From contig NZ_JANQBD010000034.1 in NCBI RefSeq assembly GCF_024722015.1, positions 1 through 64,000 on the forward strand: a DNA stretch of 64,000 nt. The letters are read 5' to 3'. Each line of letters starts with the position of its first letter. The stretch's first letter is position 1. This stretch comes from Paenibacillus radicis (ex Xue et al. 2023) (GTDB lineage: Bacteria; Bacillota; Bacilli; Paenibacillales; NBRC-103111). Below are positions 1 to 8,499 of the stretch, piece after piece. The position numbers and the translations under genes were made by a program. Below the pieces are notes generated by a model, which was not told the DNA's origin, did no database searches, and worked only from the letters and a program-made list of their open reading frames with translations.

Positions 1-1
1 C

Positions 2-157
2 ATGACCTTTGATGAAGCTTATGAAGCAGTAGACCGTTACATGGATTTCTACAACAATCGTAGAATGCACGGCAGCTTAAAACGAATGCCCCCCAATCCA
101 TTTTCGGAGTGGGTCATGCAGCTCGAAGATCGGACGATCTTTCATAAAGCATTATAA
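2..157 (+). CDS. IS3-family transposase (OrfB), C-terminal end only
   Basis: The window opens inside a reading frame of at least 51 codons ending in TAA at 155-157. It contains FYNNRRMHGSLKRMPP followed by NPFSEWV. The tail of the DDE integrase domain of IS3-group transposases (IS150/IS2 type) characteristically reads YNxxRxHxxLxxxxP, so the family call is good. The catalytic residues lie left of the window and cannot be checked, so it is unknown whether the element is intact. No clear terminal inverted repeat is visible just downstream, where the DNA is degenerate. Confidence 0.8.
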   Translation: MTFDEAYEAVDRYMDFYNNRRMHGSLKRMPPNPFSEWVMQLEDRTIFHKAL

Positions 158-413
158 TTTTTCATTGAAAGTGAGAGGAGAAATTCACATAAAGGAGCAA
201 GCCCAACTGCGAGAAGAAATCCAACAACTTATAGAGCAACGTAATGCCTCAAGGAAGACAACTTGGAGCTGTATCGGAAGCTCACCGATCCCGATTTTTG
301 ATGCACTTCCTCAAGCACCCAGGGGTGATATTTGTAAAAAATCTCGAAATAAAGAGTTATGCTAAGGAAACCACTAATTTAAGGGTGAAGACTCCGGATT
401 TAGGGGGCCTAGC
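158..413. other. Degenerate DNA after the transposase tail
   Basis: No intact gene is supported. Frames on the plus strand contain a short coiled-coil-like piece (LREEIQQLIEQ) and, in another frame, EDNLELYRKLTDPDF before a stop. This could be a frameshifted remnant of a small gene brought in or broken by the insertion sequence, but it is too short to assign to a family. Confidence 0.35.
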
Positions 414-752
414 CGAAATTCCAGTTATAGGGCTTGAAACGCTATTTTCGGGAGAAAATAACGTGACATTTTCCTGATAATTGCGTGGGATTCGCTAGGC
501 TGCCATGCAGTGCTTGTTACGAACCCCGAACCCCGCGATGAGCACGCGTTGGAAAGCGACCTCATCTCTACTATTCGCTGAGAATACCCAAGAAGGGCTA
601 TCTCAAAAGGGTAAACCCTGGTTAGTGAGCGAATGAATCCGATAGAATGTGCAAAAGAACCTTTTATATGGAGGGTTCTTTTGCAACCCTATTTTCACGA
701 TAATGGTGGATGGGCTGTTCCAAAATGAATTTTGGGACAGTACTTTCCAAGG
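414..752. repeat. Dispersed non-coding repeat, copy 1
   Basis: This stretch matches 23062-23378 over most of its length. Shared blocks include GAAATTCCAGTTATAGGGCT (GGAATTCCAGCTATAAGGCT in copy 2), TGACATTTTCCTGATAATT, GGCTGCCATGCA (GACTGCCATGCA) and GCGTTGGAAAGC. It carries two hairpins: arms 650-661 / 674-685 (TGCAAAAGAACC / GGTTCTTTTGCA), and 715-726 / 729-740 (CTGTTCCAAAAT / ATTTTGGGACAG, one G-U pair). Reading frames inside are short and not shared by the two copies. It lies between an IS remnant and the 3' end of the AraC gene. Confidence 0.75.
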
Positions 753-785
753 ACACCGCAAGGCGTTTTTTTATTATCAATAACC

Positions 786-1649
786 TCACATATTTTTACG
801 ATAAACGTTCGGAGCCAGCCCAACATACTTCTTAAATAGCCGTGAGAAGTAGAAAACATCCTTATATCCCAATGTGTCGGAAACTTCTTTAAGGGTCAGG
901 TCTGTATTTAATAAAATATTTTTAGCTTCAGCAGCCTTCAACCGATGGATATATTCATTGAGAGGGTACCCGGTATATTCGCTGATGCTGCGGCGCAGTG
1001 TCGAAACCGAAATGTGATGGCGTTTGGCTAATTTGGCGGCATCAATTGGTTGGAGCAAGGAGTTGGATATATCCTCCAAAATTTGATTCATTTGCTGGGA
1101 TTTTCCGTGCTCTGGAATTTGATTTGCACTCCAAATAAACTCATACAATAATGATTCAAGCAGCAGCGAAGCACGATCAACATTCGCGGGGGTCCCACTC
1201 TCCATGAGCATAAAAATACGATCAATTCGATTTTGCAAGGAATCGTCCGTACCGACTTGACTGACCCTTCCAGGATGAATGGGCCAGTACTCCAACCACT
1301 CCTTTAACCGTGCACCCTCTATATTGAAATAATATTCATCCCAATAACCGTTCATTTCCGGACCATACTCGAACACAGCATCCGGATAAAACCAGAATAT
1401 ACTCCCTGATTCCACGGTTTGTCGTACTCCGTTATTAACCTTGTAGTAGCCTCTCCCGCCTGTGATATAAACAAGTGCCCAAGTTTGAAAAGTCGCTTCG
1501 TTCCTTTGCAGTGTTCTGCCTGGCAAATGCCCGACGTTGGTGACGGTTAAAGTCTTCAGGTTGAGCTTGCTTTTATCCACCTTACGGTCAATGATGCGGA
1601 TCGGAACAGGACTGATCATATAGTCCATGAAACTTGTTACTTTGTACAT
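786..1649 (-). CDS. AraC-family transcriptional regulator
   Basis: A 287-residue protein with a cupin-like sensor domain at about residues 45-170 and a C-terminal double helix-turn-helix at about 190-285. The latter includes DAAKLAKRHHISVSTLRRSI and the second helix region LKEVSDTLGYKDVFYFSRLF, followed by the usual FKKYVGLAPNVYRK ending. Length and order are typical of AraC regulators of sugar catabolism. GGAGG lies about 10 bases before the ATG. It is divergent from the oxidoreductase/isomerase operon and is its likely local activator; the ligand is unknown. The downstream end runs into the dispersed repeat. Confidence 0.9.
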   Translation of the reverse strand: MYKVTSFMDYMISPVPIRIIDRKVDKSKLNLKTLTVTNVGHLPGRTLQRNEATFQTWALVYITGGRGYYKVNNGVRQTVESGSIFWFYPDAVFEYGPEMNGYWDEYYFNIEGARLKEWLEYWPIHPGRVSQVGTDDSLQNRIDRIFMLMESGTPANVDRASLLLESLLYEFIWSANQIPEHGKSQQMNQILEDISNSLLQPIDAAKLAKRHHISVSTLRRSISEYTGYPLNEYIHRLKAAEAKNILLNTDLTLKEVSDTLGYKDVFYFSRLFKKYVGLAPNVYRKNM

Positions 1650-1760
1650 TCACGTCTGCCTCCGATGCATGGTATGTTTGGTTTAATGTGTTCCTTATGT
1701 GCAATATAGCGGTAATGTGATATGAACATATGCAACATGCTTGTAAAAGTAATTGTATCG

Positions 1761-1791
1761 TGAAAGCGCTGTTTGGAAAAGAGCTTTCCAA
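1761..1791 (+). promoter_or_regulatory. Putative cre-like site and inverted repeat in the divergent intergenic region
   Basis: TGAAAGCGCTGTTT (1761-1774) matches 12 of 14 positions of the Firmicute catabolite-responsive element TGWNANCGNTNWCA. It is immediately followed by the inverted repeat TTGGAAA-N5-TTTCCAA (1773-1791). Both lie between the AraC gene and the catabolic operon and 30-60 bases before the operon's first start codon. A role for CcpA or the AraC protein here is inferred from position only. Confidence 0.4.
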
Positions 1792-1822
1792 GCTGTTATC
1801 CCCAAGGAGAGGAACGATAAAC

Positions 1823-2881
1823 ATGTCTAAAGTAAGAGTCGCCGTGATTGGCGCAGGATCCATTTCGAATGTGCATTTAACGGCCTATGCGGCCAATCCG
1901 AACGTTGAGCTGGTTGCCATTTGTGACCTCAATGGAGAGAGAGCGAAGGGAAAAGCTGAACAATACAAAGCCTCGAGAACCTTCACTGACTACAAAGAAC
2001 TGTTAGCCGACCCGAATATCGATGCGGTAAGTATCTGCACCTGGAACAAAACTCATGCCGAGATCAGTATCGCTGCATTGGAAGCGGGCAAGCATGTGCT
2101 ATGCGAAAAGCCTCTTTGCAAGACAGTGGAGGAAGCGCTGAAGGTGCAGGATGCGGTACGGCGTACAGGGAAGCTGCTGCAGGTTGGCTATGTGAGGCGG
2201 TTCGGACAAAATGTACAAACGCTGCGCAAGTTTATCGATGCGGGTGAGCTTGGGGACATTTATTATGCCAAGGCCTCCTGCTTGCGCCGATTAGGCAATC
2301 CTGGTGGATGGTTCGCGGATGGCGAGCGTTCCGGCGGCGGGCCCTTGATCGATCTTGGAGTTCATATCATTGATTTGTGCTGGTATTTGATGGGAAAGCC
2401 CAAGGTTAAATCCGTAAGCGGGAATTCATATCGGAAGCTAGGTAATCGTAAACACATTGACAACTTAGCATTTTATAAAGCGGCGGATTACGATGCAGAC
2501 AAAAATGACGTGGAGGATTTGGCGAACGCGTTAATTCGTTTTGAAAATGGTGCTTCTCTATTCGTAGATGTCAGCTTTACGCTGCATGCCAAAAAAGATG
2601 AGCTGACCGTCAAGATTTACGGTGAAAACGGTGGGGCTGAGATTGAGCCTGAGCTGCAAATTATTACCGAGAAGCATCAGACTATTTTGAATGTAACACC
2701 GCAGATTGATCAGCCAAGCTTCGAGTTTCAGCAAGCCTTTCAAGCTGAAATTAACCATTTCATCGACTGCTGCCAAGGTAATGCGGAATTGCTAAGCCCT
2801 GTAGAGGATGGGGTGGAGATGCTGAAAATTTTGAGCGGTATTTATCAGTCGGCAGCCGAAGGCAAAGAAGTTGAATGGTAA
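1823..2881 (+). CDS. Gfo/Idh/MocA-family NAD(P)-dependent oxidoreductase
   Basis: A 352-residue dehydrogenase with an N-terminal Rossmann fold (AVIGAGSISNVH, residues about 5-16), the family EKP motif at about 95-97 (LCEKPLC) whose lysine takes part in catalysis, and the C-terminal sheet domain with DLGVHIIDLCWYLMG near residue 177. Family members oxidise or reduce hydroxyls of sugars, inositols or amino-sugars. I chose the ATG at 1823 because AAGGAGAGG lies about 10 bases before it and the Rossmann motif then begins at the usual place; in-frame codons reach back to 1730 without a ribosome site. First gene of a three-gene operon with two TIM-barrel isomerase-like proteins. The exact substrate cannot be read from sequence. 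Confidence 0.88.
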   Translation: MSKVRVAVIGAGSISNVHLTAYAANPNVELVAICDLNGERAKGKAEQYKASRTFTDYKELLADPNIDAVSICTWNKTHAEISIAALEAGKHVLCEKPLCKTVEEALKVQDAVRRTGKLLQVGYVRRFGQNVQTLRKFIDAGELGDIYYAKASCLRRLGNPGGWFADGERSGGGPLIDLGVHIIDLCWYLMGKPKVKSVSGNSYRKLGNRKHIDNLAFYKAADYDADKNDVEDLANALIRFENGASLFVDVSFTLHAKKDELTVKIYGENGGAEIEPELQIITEKHQTILNVTPQIDQPSFEFQQAFQAEINHFIDCCQGNAELLSPVEDGVEMLKILSGIYQSAAEGKEVEW

Positions 2882-2982
2882 GCAAGAGGATAATAGCTGG
2901 TGTAAGGAGCTTCCTCTGAAAGACACAGCTATAGGAATTATTCCTTTTAATAAATTCGAGAAAAGAAAGGATGAGATCTACT

Positions 2983-3858
2983 GTGAAGCTAACTAATAAA
3001 ATCGGAGTTATCGTGGATAGCTTTGGAATTGGAGTACGTTCAGGTCTCTTAAAAGCCAAAGATGTAGGTGCACAAGGCGTCCAAATTTATGCGGTGAGTG
3101 GAGAAATGGACCCTGCCAATTTGCCGTCGCATGCACGCAAAGAGCTCAAAAGCTACATCGATTCGCTAGGCCTTGAGATATCGGCGCTATGTGGTGATTT
3201 GGGCGGACATGGCTTCCAGGACCGCAAAGCCAATTATGAGAAAGTCGAGAAATCGAAACGGATTCTTGATCTAGCCATGGAGCTTGGAACGAATATCGTC
3301 ACGACCCATATCGGGATTGTGCCTGACGATGTGCAGAGTGAGATTTACGATTCCATGCAAGTCGCATGTGAGGAACTGAGCAATTATGCGAGGAGCATGG
3401 ATGCTTATTTCGCGATTGAAACCGGTCCGGAGAAAGCGGCGCATTTGAAGTCTTTTCTGGACTCGCTTACGGTCAATGGAGTATCCGTCAATTTTGACCC
3501 TGCGAACATGGTAATGGTTACTGGAGATGATCCGGTGCAGGGGGTTCATATTCTAAAAGATTATATCGTCCACACGCATGTTAAAGATGGAGTGCGCTTC
3601 CGTGAAATCGATCCCAGGGAAGTATACGGCTTTCTTGGCTTTGAAAAGATGGATCATCAAAAAATCGCTGAGATGGGATCCGCTGGTCAAGCCTTCAGAG
3701 AAGTGCCTCTCGGTGAGGGCAAAGTTCCGTTTACTGAATATTTTGCTGCGCTTCAGGAGATTGGATATACGGGCTATTTGACTATTGAGCGCGAAGTTGG
3801 CGATCAGCCGGAAACGGATATACGCAAAGCGGTTTCTTTTATTAATGCTTTTAAATAA
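2983..3858 (+). CDS. Sugar phosphate isomerase/epimerase (xylose-isomerase-like TIM barrel)
   Basis: About 291 residues with the xylose-isomerase-like/AP-endonuclease-2 TIM-barrel pattern: strand-end motifs VTTHIGIVP, AIETGP, VNFDPANMVM, VHTHVKDG and a C-terminal YLTIEREVG. The acidic and histidine residues at strand ends (E in AIETG, D in NFDPAN, H in HTHVKD, E in TIERE) are the usual divalent-metal ligands. A GTG start at 2983 is preferred: GGATGAG lies 7 bases upstream, whereas the ATG at 2971 abuts AGAAAGG with no spacer. Ninety bases downstream of the oxidoreductase, same operon. Substrate unknown; hexulose or keto-inositol epimerisation is plausible. Confidence 0.83.
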   Translation: MKLTNKIGVIVDSFGIGVRSGLLKAKDVGAQGVQIYAVSGEMDPANLPSHARKELKSYIDSLGLEISALCGDLGGHGFQDRKANYEKVEKSKRILDLAMELGTNIVTTHIGIVPDDVQSEIYDSMQVACEELSNYARSMDAYFAIETGPEKAAHLKSFLDSLTVNGVSVNFDPANMVMVTGDDPVQGVHILKDYIVHTHVKDGVRFREIDPREVYGFLGFEKMDHQKIAEMGSAGQAFREVPLGEGKVPFTEYFAALQEIGYTGYLTIEREVGDQPETDIRKAVSFINAFK

Positions 3859-3886
3859 CCTGCTGTGGGAGAGGGAGTGTTTTGGG

Positions 3887-4720
3887 ATGAAAATAGCATT
3901 AAGCGTGTGGAGCTGCCATCAAAACTTTTATAATAAAACGTGGTCAAATGCGGATTTTATCGATTTCGTTGGAACTACACAGGCTGCTGGTGTCGAGCTG
4001 TTGAGTATGTTTTGGAATGCCGATACGGATATCCCTCAGGTGCAGGAGGCTCTGCTGCGCAATAACCTGAAGCTGGCCTGCTTTGGTGCTTGCAACAATC
4101 TGGCCCAACGGGATGAGGCAAAGCGCAGATCACAGGTCCAGGACATTTTAACAAGTGTTGATATGGCAAGGCTGCTGGGTGCGAAGGTAGTCCGGATTTT
4201 TTCCGGTGACCGCGCTGAGGGGCTGACCTTTGAGGAAGCCAAAGTGTGGATTATCGAAGGACTGAAAGAAGCAGCGGCCTATGCTGAAGAGAAAGGCATA
4301 ACCTTATGCTTGGAAAATCACGGACATTTCGCTGGAAAGGCCAGCCAGGTGAGCGACATTATCCGAGAGGTCGGCTCTGATTCATTGCGAAGTACATTTG
4401 ATACCGGGAACTTTCTGCTGGTGGATGAAAATCCTAGTGATGCGATTAGACAGCTGCTACCCTTAGTATCCCACGTTCACTTGAAAGATTTCAGAAAGAT
4501 GGCTCAAAACGATCCGCAGGGAAGAAGCTATACCTCGCTAAGCGGAGACATTTATGCTGGCCAAGCACCAGGGGAAGGGGATGTAGATCTTCCATTTATT
4601 TTGTCCCAGCTTAAGGCTGCTGATTATGACGGTTGGCTGGCTGTGGAGTACGAAGGAAATGAAGATCAACAAGAAGCATCAACCCGCTCTATCCAAAATT
4701 TGAATAAATTGATGCAATAG
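3887..4720 (+). CDS. Sugar phosphate isomerase/epimerase, second paralogue
   Basis: A 277-residue TIM-barrel protein of the same broad family as its upstream neighbour but clearly diverged. Motifs seen: VVRIFSGDR, LCLENHGHF, RSTFDTGNFLL, VSHVHLKDF and WLAVEYEGNED, which supply the E-D-H-E metal set. GGGAG lies shortly before the ATG at 3887, and in-frame codons further back overlap the previous gene. Pairing of two epimerase-like TIM barrels with a Gfo/Idh/MocA dehydrogenase is typical of operons that convert unusual sugars or cyclitols. No ABC or PTS uptake genes are adjacent in this window. Confidence 0.83.
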   Translation: MKIALSVWSCHQNFYNKTWSNADFIDFVGTTQAAGVELLSMFWNADTDIPQVQEALLRNNLKLACFGACNNLAQRDEAKRRSQVQDILTSVDMARLLGAKVVRIFSGDRAEGLTFEEAKVWIIEGLKEAAAYAEEKGITLCLENHGHFAGKASQVSDIIREVGSDSLRSTFDTGNFLLVDENPSDAIRQLLPLVSHVHLKDFRKMAQNDPQGRSYTSLSGDIYAGQAPGEGDVDLPFILSQLKAADYDGWLAVEYEGNEDQQEASTRSIQNLNKLMQ

Positions 4721-4814
4721 GTAAATTTCTAATATTTACGTAGGAACAAATGTTTGCTAAAATGATAAAAAGTCATTAAATTGCCCAGTGTTCACAGGGG
4801 GAAGGATTAATAAT

Positions 4815-5735
4815 ATGAGCGAGGATAACGAAGCGCAGCCTCAGTTTATTTTGAATTCAAGCAAGAATCATGATGAAGCGTTTAAGAAGCTGCTGCAGAC
4901 GTTTTTCGCAGAATTTATTGAATTGTTTTTTCCTGAAGTGAGTGAGCTGCTGGACCATAGCAAAACAAGATTTCTCATGCAGGAGCTGCTTGTGGATGTT
5001 GTTGGGGAGGAAGCACGTCAGCTTGATTTGCTGCTGGAGACCCGCTACAAAGAGTTTGATGCCTATATCTTGGTTCATTTAGAGCCGCAGTCATACAAAC
5101 AGGCTAAGTTCAATGAACGGATGTTTATTTATTATAGTCGGTTGTTTGAACGGCATCGTGAAGAATATAAGCTGGTTATCCCTATTGCCATTTTTACAGC
5201 GGATGAAATTAGGGATGAACCGAATACACTTCTCATGACAATTCCTGGGCATGACATTCTTCGTTTTGAATTTCTCAAGGTAGAATTGAAGCGGCAGGAG
5301 TGGAGACGCTTTATTGATTCAGAAAATCCGGTAGCTGCAGCGTTATTAGCCAAAATGGGTTATAATAATAAAGAGAAGCGCGAGATGCGACTTGCCTACT
5401 TGCGTATGATATTGAGATTGCAAAAGAAGCTGGATGGAGCACGTCTGGCACTCATCATGTCTGTGGCTGATATGTATTTTGAACCCAATGAAGAGCAGGA
5501 AGAATCGATACTTCGCGAATTTAGGGAACAATATCCGGAAGAAGGTGAAGCGATTATGGAGCTAATGCCGGCTTGGAAGAAATGGGGCTATGAGGAAGGA
5601 ATCGAAAAAGGTATAGAAAAAGGAATCGAAAAAGCGGTTCTTAAAATGCTCAGCAAAGGTTTCACACCTGAAGAAGTAGCCGAAACGCTTGAATTGCCAA
5701 TGGACGATATTCGGAAGTTGGCCGCTAAGGAATAG
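4815..5735 (+). CDS. Rpn-family (PD-(D/E)XK) recombination-promoting nuclease / putative transposase
   Basis: A 306-residue protein with a restriction-endonuclease-like core: LDLLLETRY followed by YILVHLEPQSY at about residues 88-93. The E-x-Q variant in place of E-x-K is usual in Rpn/YhgA relatives. The C-terminal part has helices and a short repeat, GIEKGIEKGIEKA, and ends in a small helical domain (GFTPEEVAETLELPMDDIRKLA), also common in this family. Start ATG 4815 follows GGGGGAAGGA; codons upstream to 4788 lack a ribosome site. Rpn proteins are Mg-dependent DNA endonucleases often present in many copies per genome. Single gene with its own strong terminator; its role here is unknown. Confidence 0.8.
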   Translation: MSEDNEAQPQFILNSSKNHDEAFKKLLQTFFAEFIELFFPEVSELLDHSKTRFLMQELLVDVVGEEARQLDLLLETRYKEFDAYILVHLEPQSYKQAKFNERMFIYYSRLFERHREEYKLVIPIAIFTADEIRDEPNTLLMTIPGHDILRFEFLKVELKRQEWRRFIDSENPVAAALLAKMGYNNKEKREMRLAYLRMILRLQKKLDGARLALIMSVADMYFEPNEEQEESILREFREQYPEEGEAIMELMPAWKKWGYEEGIEKGIEKGIEKAVLKMLSKGFTPEEVAETLELPMDDIRKLAAKE

Positions 5736-5753
5736 TCATCTGTGAAAAGTAAT

Positions 5754-5797
5754 GCCGAAGTAGAAGCTGCATCAGCAGCCCTCTGCTTCGGCTTTTT
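5754..5797 (+). terminator. Rho-independent terminator after the Rpn gene
   Basis: An 11-bp outer stem (GCCGAAGTAGA / TCTGCTTCGGC, one G-U pair) encloses an inner GCTGC / GCAGC hairpin with an ATCA loop and is followed by five T residues. Confidence 0.9.
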
Positions 5798-5929
5798 GCA
5801 TTAAGGTTTTAGTTCTGCATTACAGGGATTCTAGACCCTGAATTGTAAAAAATAATTCATGCATACGATCGCTAAATCTCCCATATAGTCTGATAGTTGA
5901 AATTAATAGATTATGCGGAGGGATTCACC

Positions 5930-7375
5930 ATGCCTAACTTGCCTCATGTTCATCTATTCCGGCGTATCAGCCTGTTTCTCAGCTTGATGCTAGTCTTGCT
6001 CTATTTTGTGGAACCGGTTTCTAGGGCGTATGCGGCAGCCAATGATGAGGAGAGACAGGAGGCTTATGAGCAATTAAAATCCGGAAAGCGGATATGGACG
6101 GATAAAGCCTATGTGCAGCCGGATCAACCAACGGTCTATTTAACTTTTGATGACGGGCCAAGTAAGCTGACAGGCAAGGTGCTGGATATTTTACGGGAAG
6201 AGGGTGTGCTTGCGACCTTCTTTATGCTGGGTGAACAGGTCAAGACCTATCCTGAGCAGGTTAGGCAGGCTGTGAAGGATGGGCATGCGATAGGCAATCA
6301 CACGTACAATCATAAATATAACGAGCTATATACCAGCGTTGCGTCGTTCTGGAAGCAGATTGAACAAACCGAACAGGCATTGGATGAGACAGCGGGGGTA
6401 AAAACGAGGTTGATACGAGCCCCTGGAGGGACGTTCGGTAATTTTGATGCTTTTTACTTTTATTATTTAGATCAAGCTGGCTTCGAGGTGCATGATTGGA
6501 ATATCGACAGCGGGGATTCCAAAAGAGTAGGGGTTCCGGCAAATGAAATAATCCAGACTGTAAAAAACGGTCCATTTGGCGACCAAGTCATTTTGCTAAT
6601 GCACGATGGGACTGGACATGAGCAAACCGTTAAGGCGCTGCCTGATATTATCCGGTTGTTTAAGGCCAAGGGCTACGCATTTGCTCCCCTCAGTCCGCAG
6701 GTGAAGCCTGTGCATTTCTCAGCAGGAAAAATCAAATGGAACCGGTCAGTTGGATCGGACTTGCATAATAGACTTTTAGCTGAAGCGGGAGAGCAACGGC
6801 ATGCATTCGAAGAATCAGGTACTGAAGAGGATCAGGAGTTGACACAAAAAGAAATAGAGAGCCCACAGGGGCAGCAGTTAGCTGGGGAGACCCGGAATTT
6901 ACAGGAGCATCGGCTTGAGGGAACGGCATTCGAAGGGAATGGGAATGTGAGGGAGCAATCGCTGCCGTCCGAGCTGTTGGAGGTTATTCTGGGCAGTGAC
7001 AGGCTGCTCTTTGAACCAGGCCAATATCGCTTGACTGGTGGAAATTATCAGGTACCGGTACGTAACCTTATAGAAGCCATGGGAGGTCACGCGGATTGGC
7101 GTGAAGGCCAGCGTACGGCAGTTGTTCATTATGGATCTCACGTGATCGAATATGATTTTTCTCATCATGAAATGCGCGTGAATCAGGGAGAGAAGCAAAC
7201 GGTCTATCATTTACCGCAGATGGAATTAAGAAATGGAACGGTGTATGTACCGCTTCGCAAGACAGTAGAGCTGTTGGGCAGTCACATAATCAATGATGGG
7301 GTGAACAATGGCAACGGGCGGATGCAAATCCAGGTTGCACTTACCGGGGGGTATGCGGTCACCTTTGGATTCTAG
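5930..7375 (+). CDS. Exported polysaccharide deacetylase (NodB/CE4) with a C-terminal copper-amine-oxidase-like stalk domain
   Basis: A 481-residue protein. A signal peptide (residues 1 to about 36, hydrophobic core LFLSLMLVLLYF, cleavage after AYA) is followed by a NodB domain with TFDDGP (72-77), the metal-binding HTYNH (124-128), RAPGG (163-167) and LLMHDG. These are the CE4 catalytic motifs for metal-dependent removal of acetyl groups from peptidoglycan or other GlcNAc-containing polymers. A charged Q/E-rich linker (about 285-365) leads to a domain resembling the copper-amine-oxidase N-terminal stalk (VPVRNLIEAMGG, VYVPLRKTVELLG), frequent in Paenibacillus exported proteins. Start ATG 5930 follows GGAGGG; a TTG at 5897 has no site. 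Likely acts on the cell wall. Confidence 0.92.
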   Translation: MPNLPHVHLFRRISLFLSLMLVLLYFVEPVSRAYAAANDEERQEAYEQLKSGKRIWTDKAYVQPDQPTVYLTFDDGPSKLTGKVLDILREEGVLATFFMLGEQVKTYPEQVRQAVKDGHAIGNHTYNHKYNELYTSVASFWKQIEQTEQALDETAGVKTRLIRAPGGTFGNFDAFYFYYLDQAGFEVHDWNIDSGDSKRVGVPANEIIQTVKNGPFGDQVILLMHDGTGHEQTVKALPDIIRLFKAKGYAFAPLSPQVKPVHFSAGKIKWNRSVGSDLHNRLLAEAGEQRHAFEESGTEEDQELTQKEIESPQGQQLAGETRNLQEHRLEGTAFEGNGNVREQSLPSELLEVILGSDRLLFEPGQYRLTGGNYQVPVRNLIEAMGGHADWREGQRTAVVHYGSHVIEYDFSHHEMRVNQGEKQTVYHLPQMELRNGTVYVPLRKTVELLGSHIINDGVNNGNGRMQIQVALTGGYAVTFGF

Positions 7376-7411
7376 CCTATCGATACTCACACAGGGAATT
7401 AGAGGGTTGAA

Positions 7412-7495
7412 ATGGATGTGAACCAAGGTAAATGGTATTACTGTCTAAAGGAACTGAAGACTGGAAATACTAGAATCATAGAATGGGATCTATGA
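7412..7495 (+). CDS. Possible 27-residue small protein upstream of the MoxR gene
   Basis: An ATG at 7412 opens 27 codons ending in TGA at 7493-7495. AGAGGG sits just upstream, and the stop lies right beside the MoxR ribosome site GAGGAGG. The product begins MDVNQGKWYYCLKEL and ends RIIEWDL; it has no membrane segment. It could be a real small protein or a translated leader coupled to the MoxR operon. Support rests on the ribosome site and position; no family was recognised. Confidence 0.3.
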   Translation: MDVNQGKWYYCLKELKTGNTRIIEWDL

Positions 7496-7510
7496 GGAGG
7501 TATTTCGGTT

Positions 7511-8488
7511 ATGCAGGTGCATTCATCTTATTTTGACAAGCCGCAAGAAGTATTAGAACGAATAATCTATCAAATGGAAAAAGTGATTATAGGCAAACGA
7601 GATGTCATAGAGAAGCTGTTGATTGCTCTTTTATGCGGGGGGCATGTGCTGCTGGAGGATGTGCCGGGAGTTGGTAAAACGATGCTTGTCCGGGCCCTTG
7701 CCAGAACAATCGATTGCAGCTTTAAGAGGATTCAATGTACGCCGGATTTGCTGCCGTCGGATTTGACTGGGAGCAGTATGTATAATCAGCAGACAGCCCG
7801 GTTTGAATTCAGGCCCGGCCCCTTAATGGCTAATTTAATATTGGCGGATGAGCTCAATAGGACCACCCCTCGGACTCAGGCTGCCCTGCTGGAGGCGATG
7901 GAGGAGAAATGCGTAACGGTGGACGGAGAGGCGTATGCGCTGCCGGAGCCATTTTTCATTCTCGCTACGCAAAATCCTTTTGAGTTTGAAGGAACCTTTC
8001 TGCTGCCGGAAGCTCAGCTGGACAGGTTTTTCATGAAGCTTCGACTAGGGTATCCTGAGCCAAGTGAGGAGGTTGAGCTGCTAAACCGTGTTGCCGAGCG
8101 GCACCCGCTTACACAGCTTCGTCCGCTGCTGCTGCCTGAAGAGTTCATGGCTCTACAGAAGGAGGCGCTGCGGATACATGTGGATGATGCGGTTAAAAGC
8201 TATATTGTAAATATAACGGCCGCTTCTCGGAACCATCCTCATTTGGCACTTGGGGCGAGCCCTCGTGCTTCGATTGCTTTAATGCGTGCGGCACAGGCTC
8301 GTGCGTTCATGTCCGGCCGCAGCTACGTCATACCCGATGATGCCAAGCAGCTCGCGGTGTCAGTTCTGGCGCACCGGCTGCTGCTCTCTGCGGATGCCGC
8401 ACTGTCGTATACGAGCTGTGAAGCTGTATTGAATGGAATTCTTACGGGTGCTCCGATACCTTCACGGCGTTATGCGCCGGCACAGTAG
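7511..8488 (+). CDS. MoxR-family AAA+ ATPase
   Basis: A 325-residue AAA+ ATPase with Walker A GVGKT (53-57), Walker B LILADELNR (about 108-116), the helix-2 segment RTTPRTQAALLEAMEE, sensor-1 ILATQNPFEFEGTFLLPEAQ and arginine-finger region LDRFFMKL, then the lid domain with GASPRASIALMRAAQARAF. MoxR ATPases are chaperone-like partners that act with DUF58 and transglutaminase proteins. The next two genes encode exactly these, so this is the standard three-gene module. GAGGAGG lies 10 bases before the ATG. Confidence 0.93.
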   Translation: MQVHSSYFDKPQEVLERIIYQMEKVIIGKRDVIEKLLIALLCGGHVLLEDVPGVGKTMLVRALARTIDCSFKRIQCTPDLLPSDLTGSSMYNQQTARFEFRPGPLMANLILADELNRTTPRTQAALLEAMEEKCVTVDGEAYALPEPFFILATQNPFEFEGTFLLPEAQLDRFFMKLRLGYPEPSEEVELLNRVAERHPLTQLRPLLLPEEFMALQKEALRIHVDDAVKSYIVNITAASRNHPHLALGASPRASIALMRAAQARAFMSGRSYVIPDDAKQLAVSVLAHRLLLSADAALSYTSCEAVLNGILTGAPIPSRRYAPAQ

Positions 8489-8499
8489 GAGATAACGTT

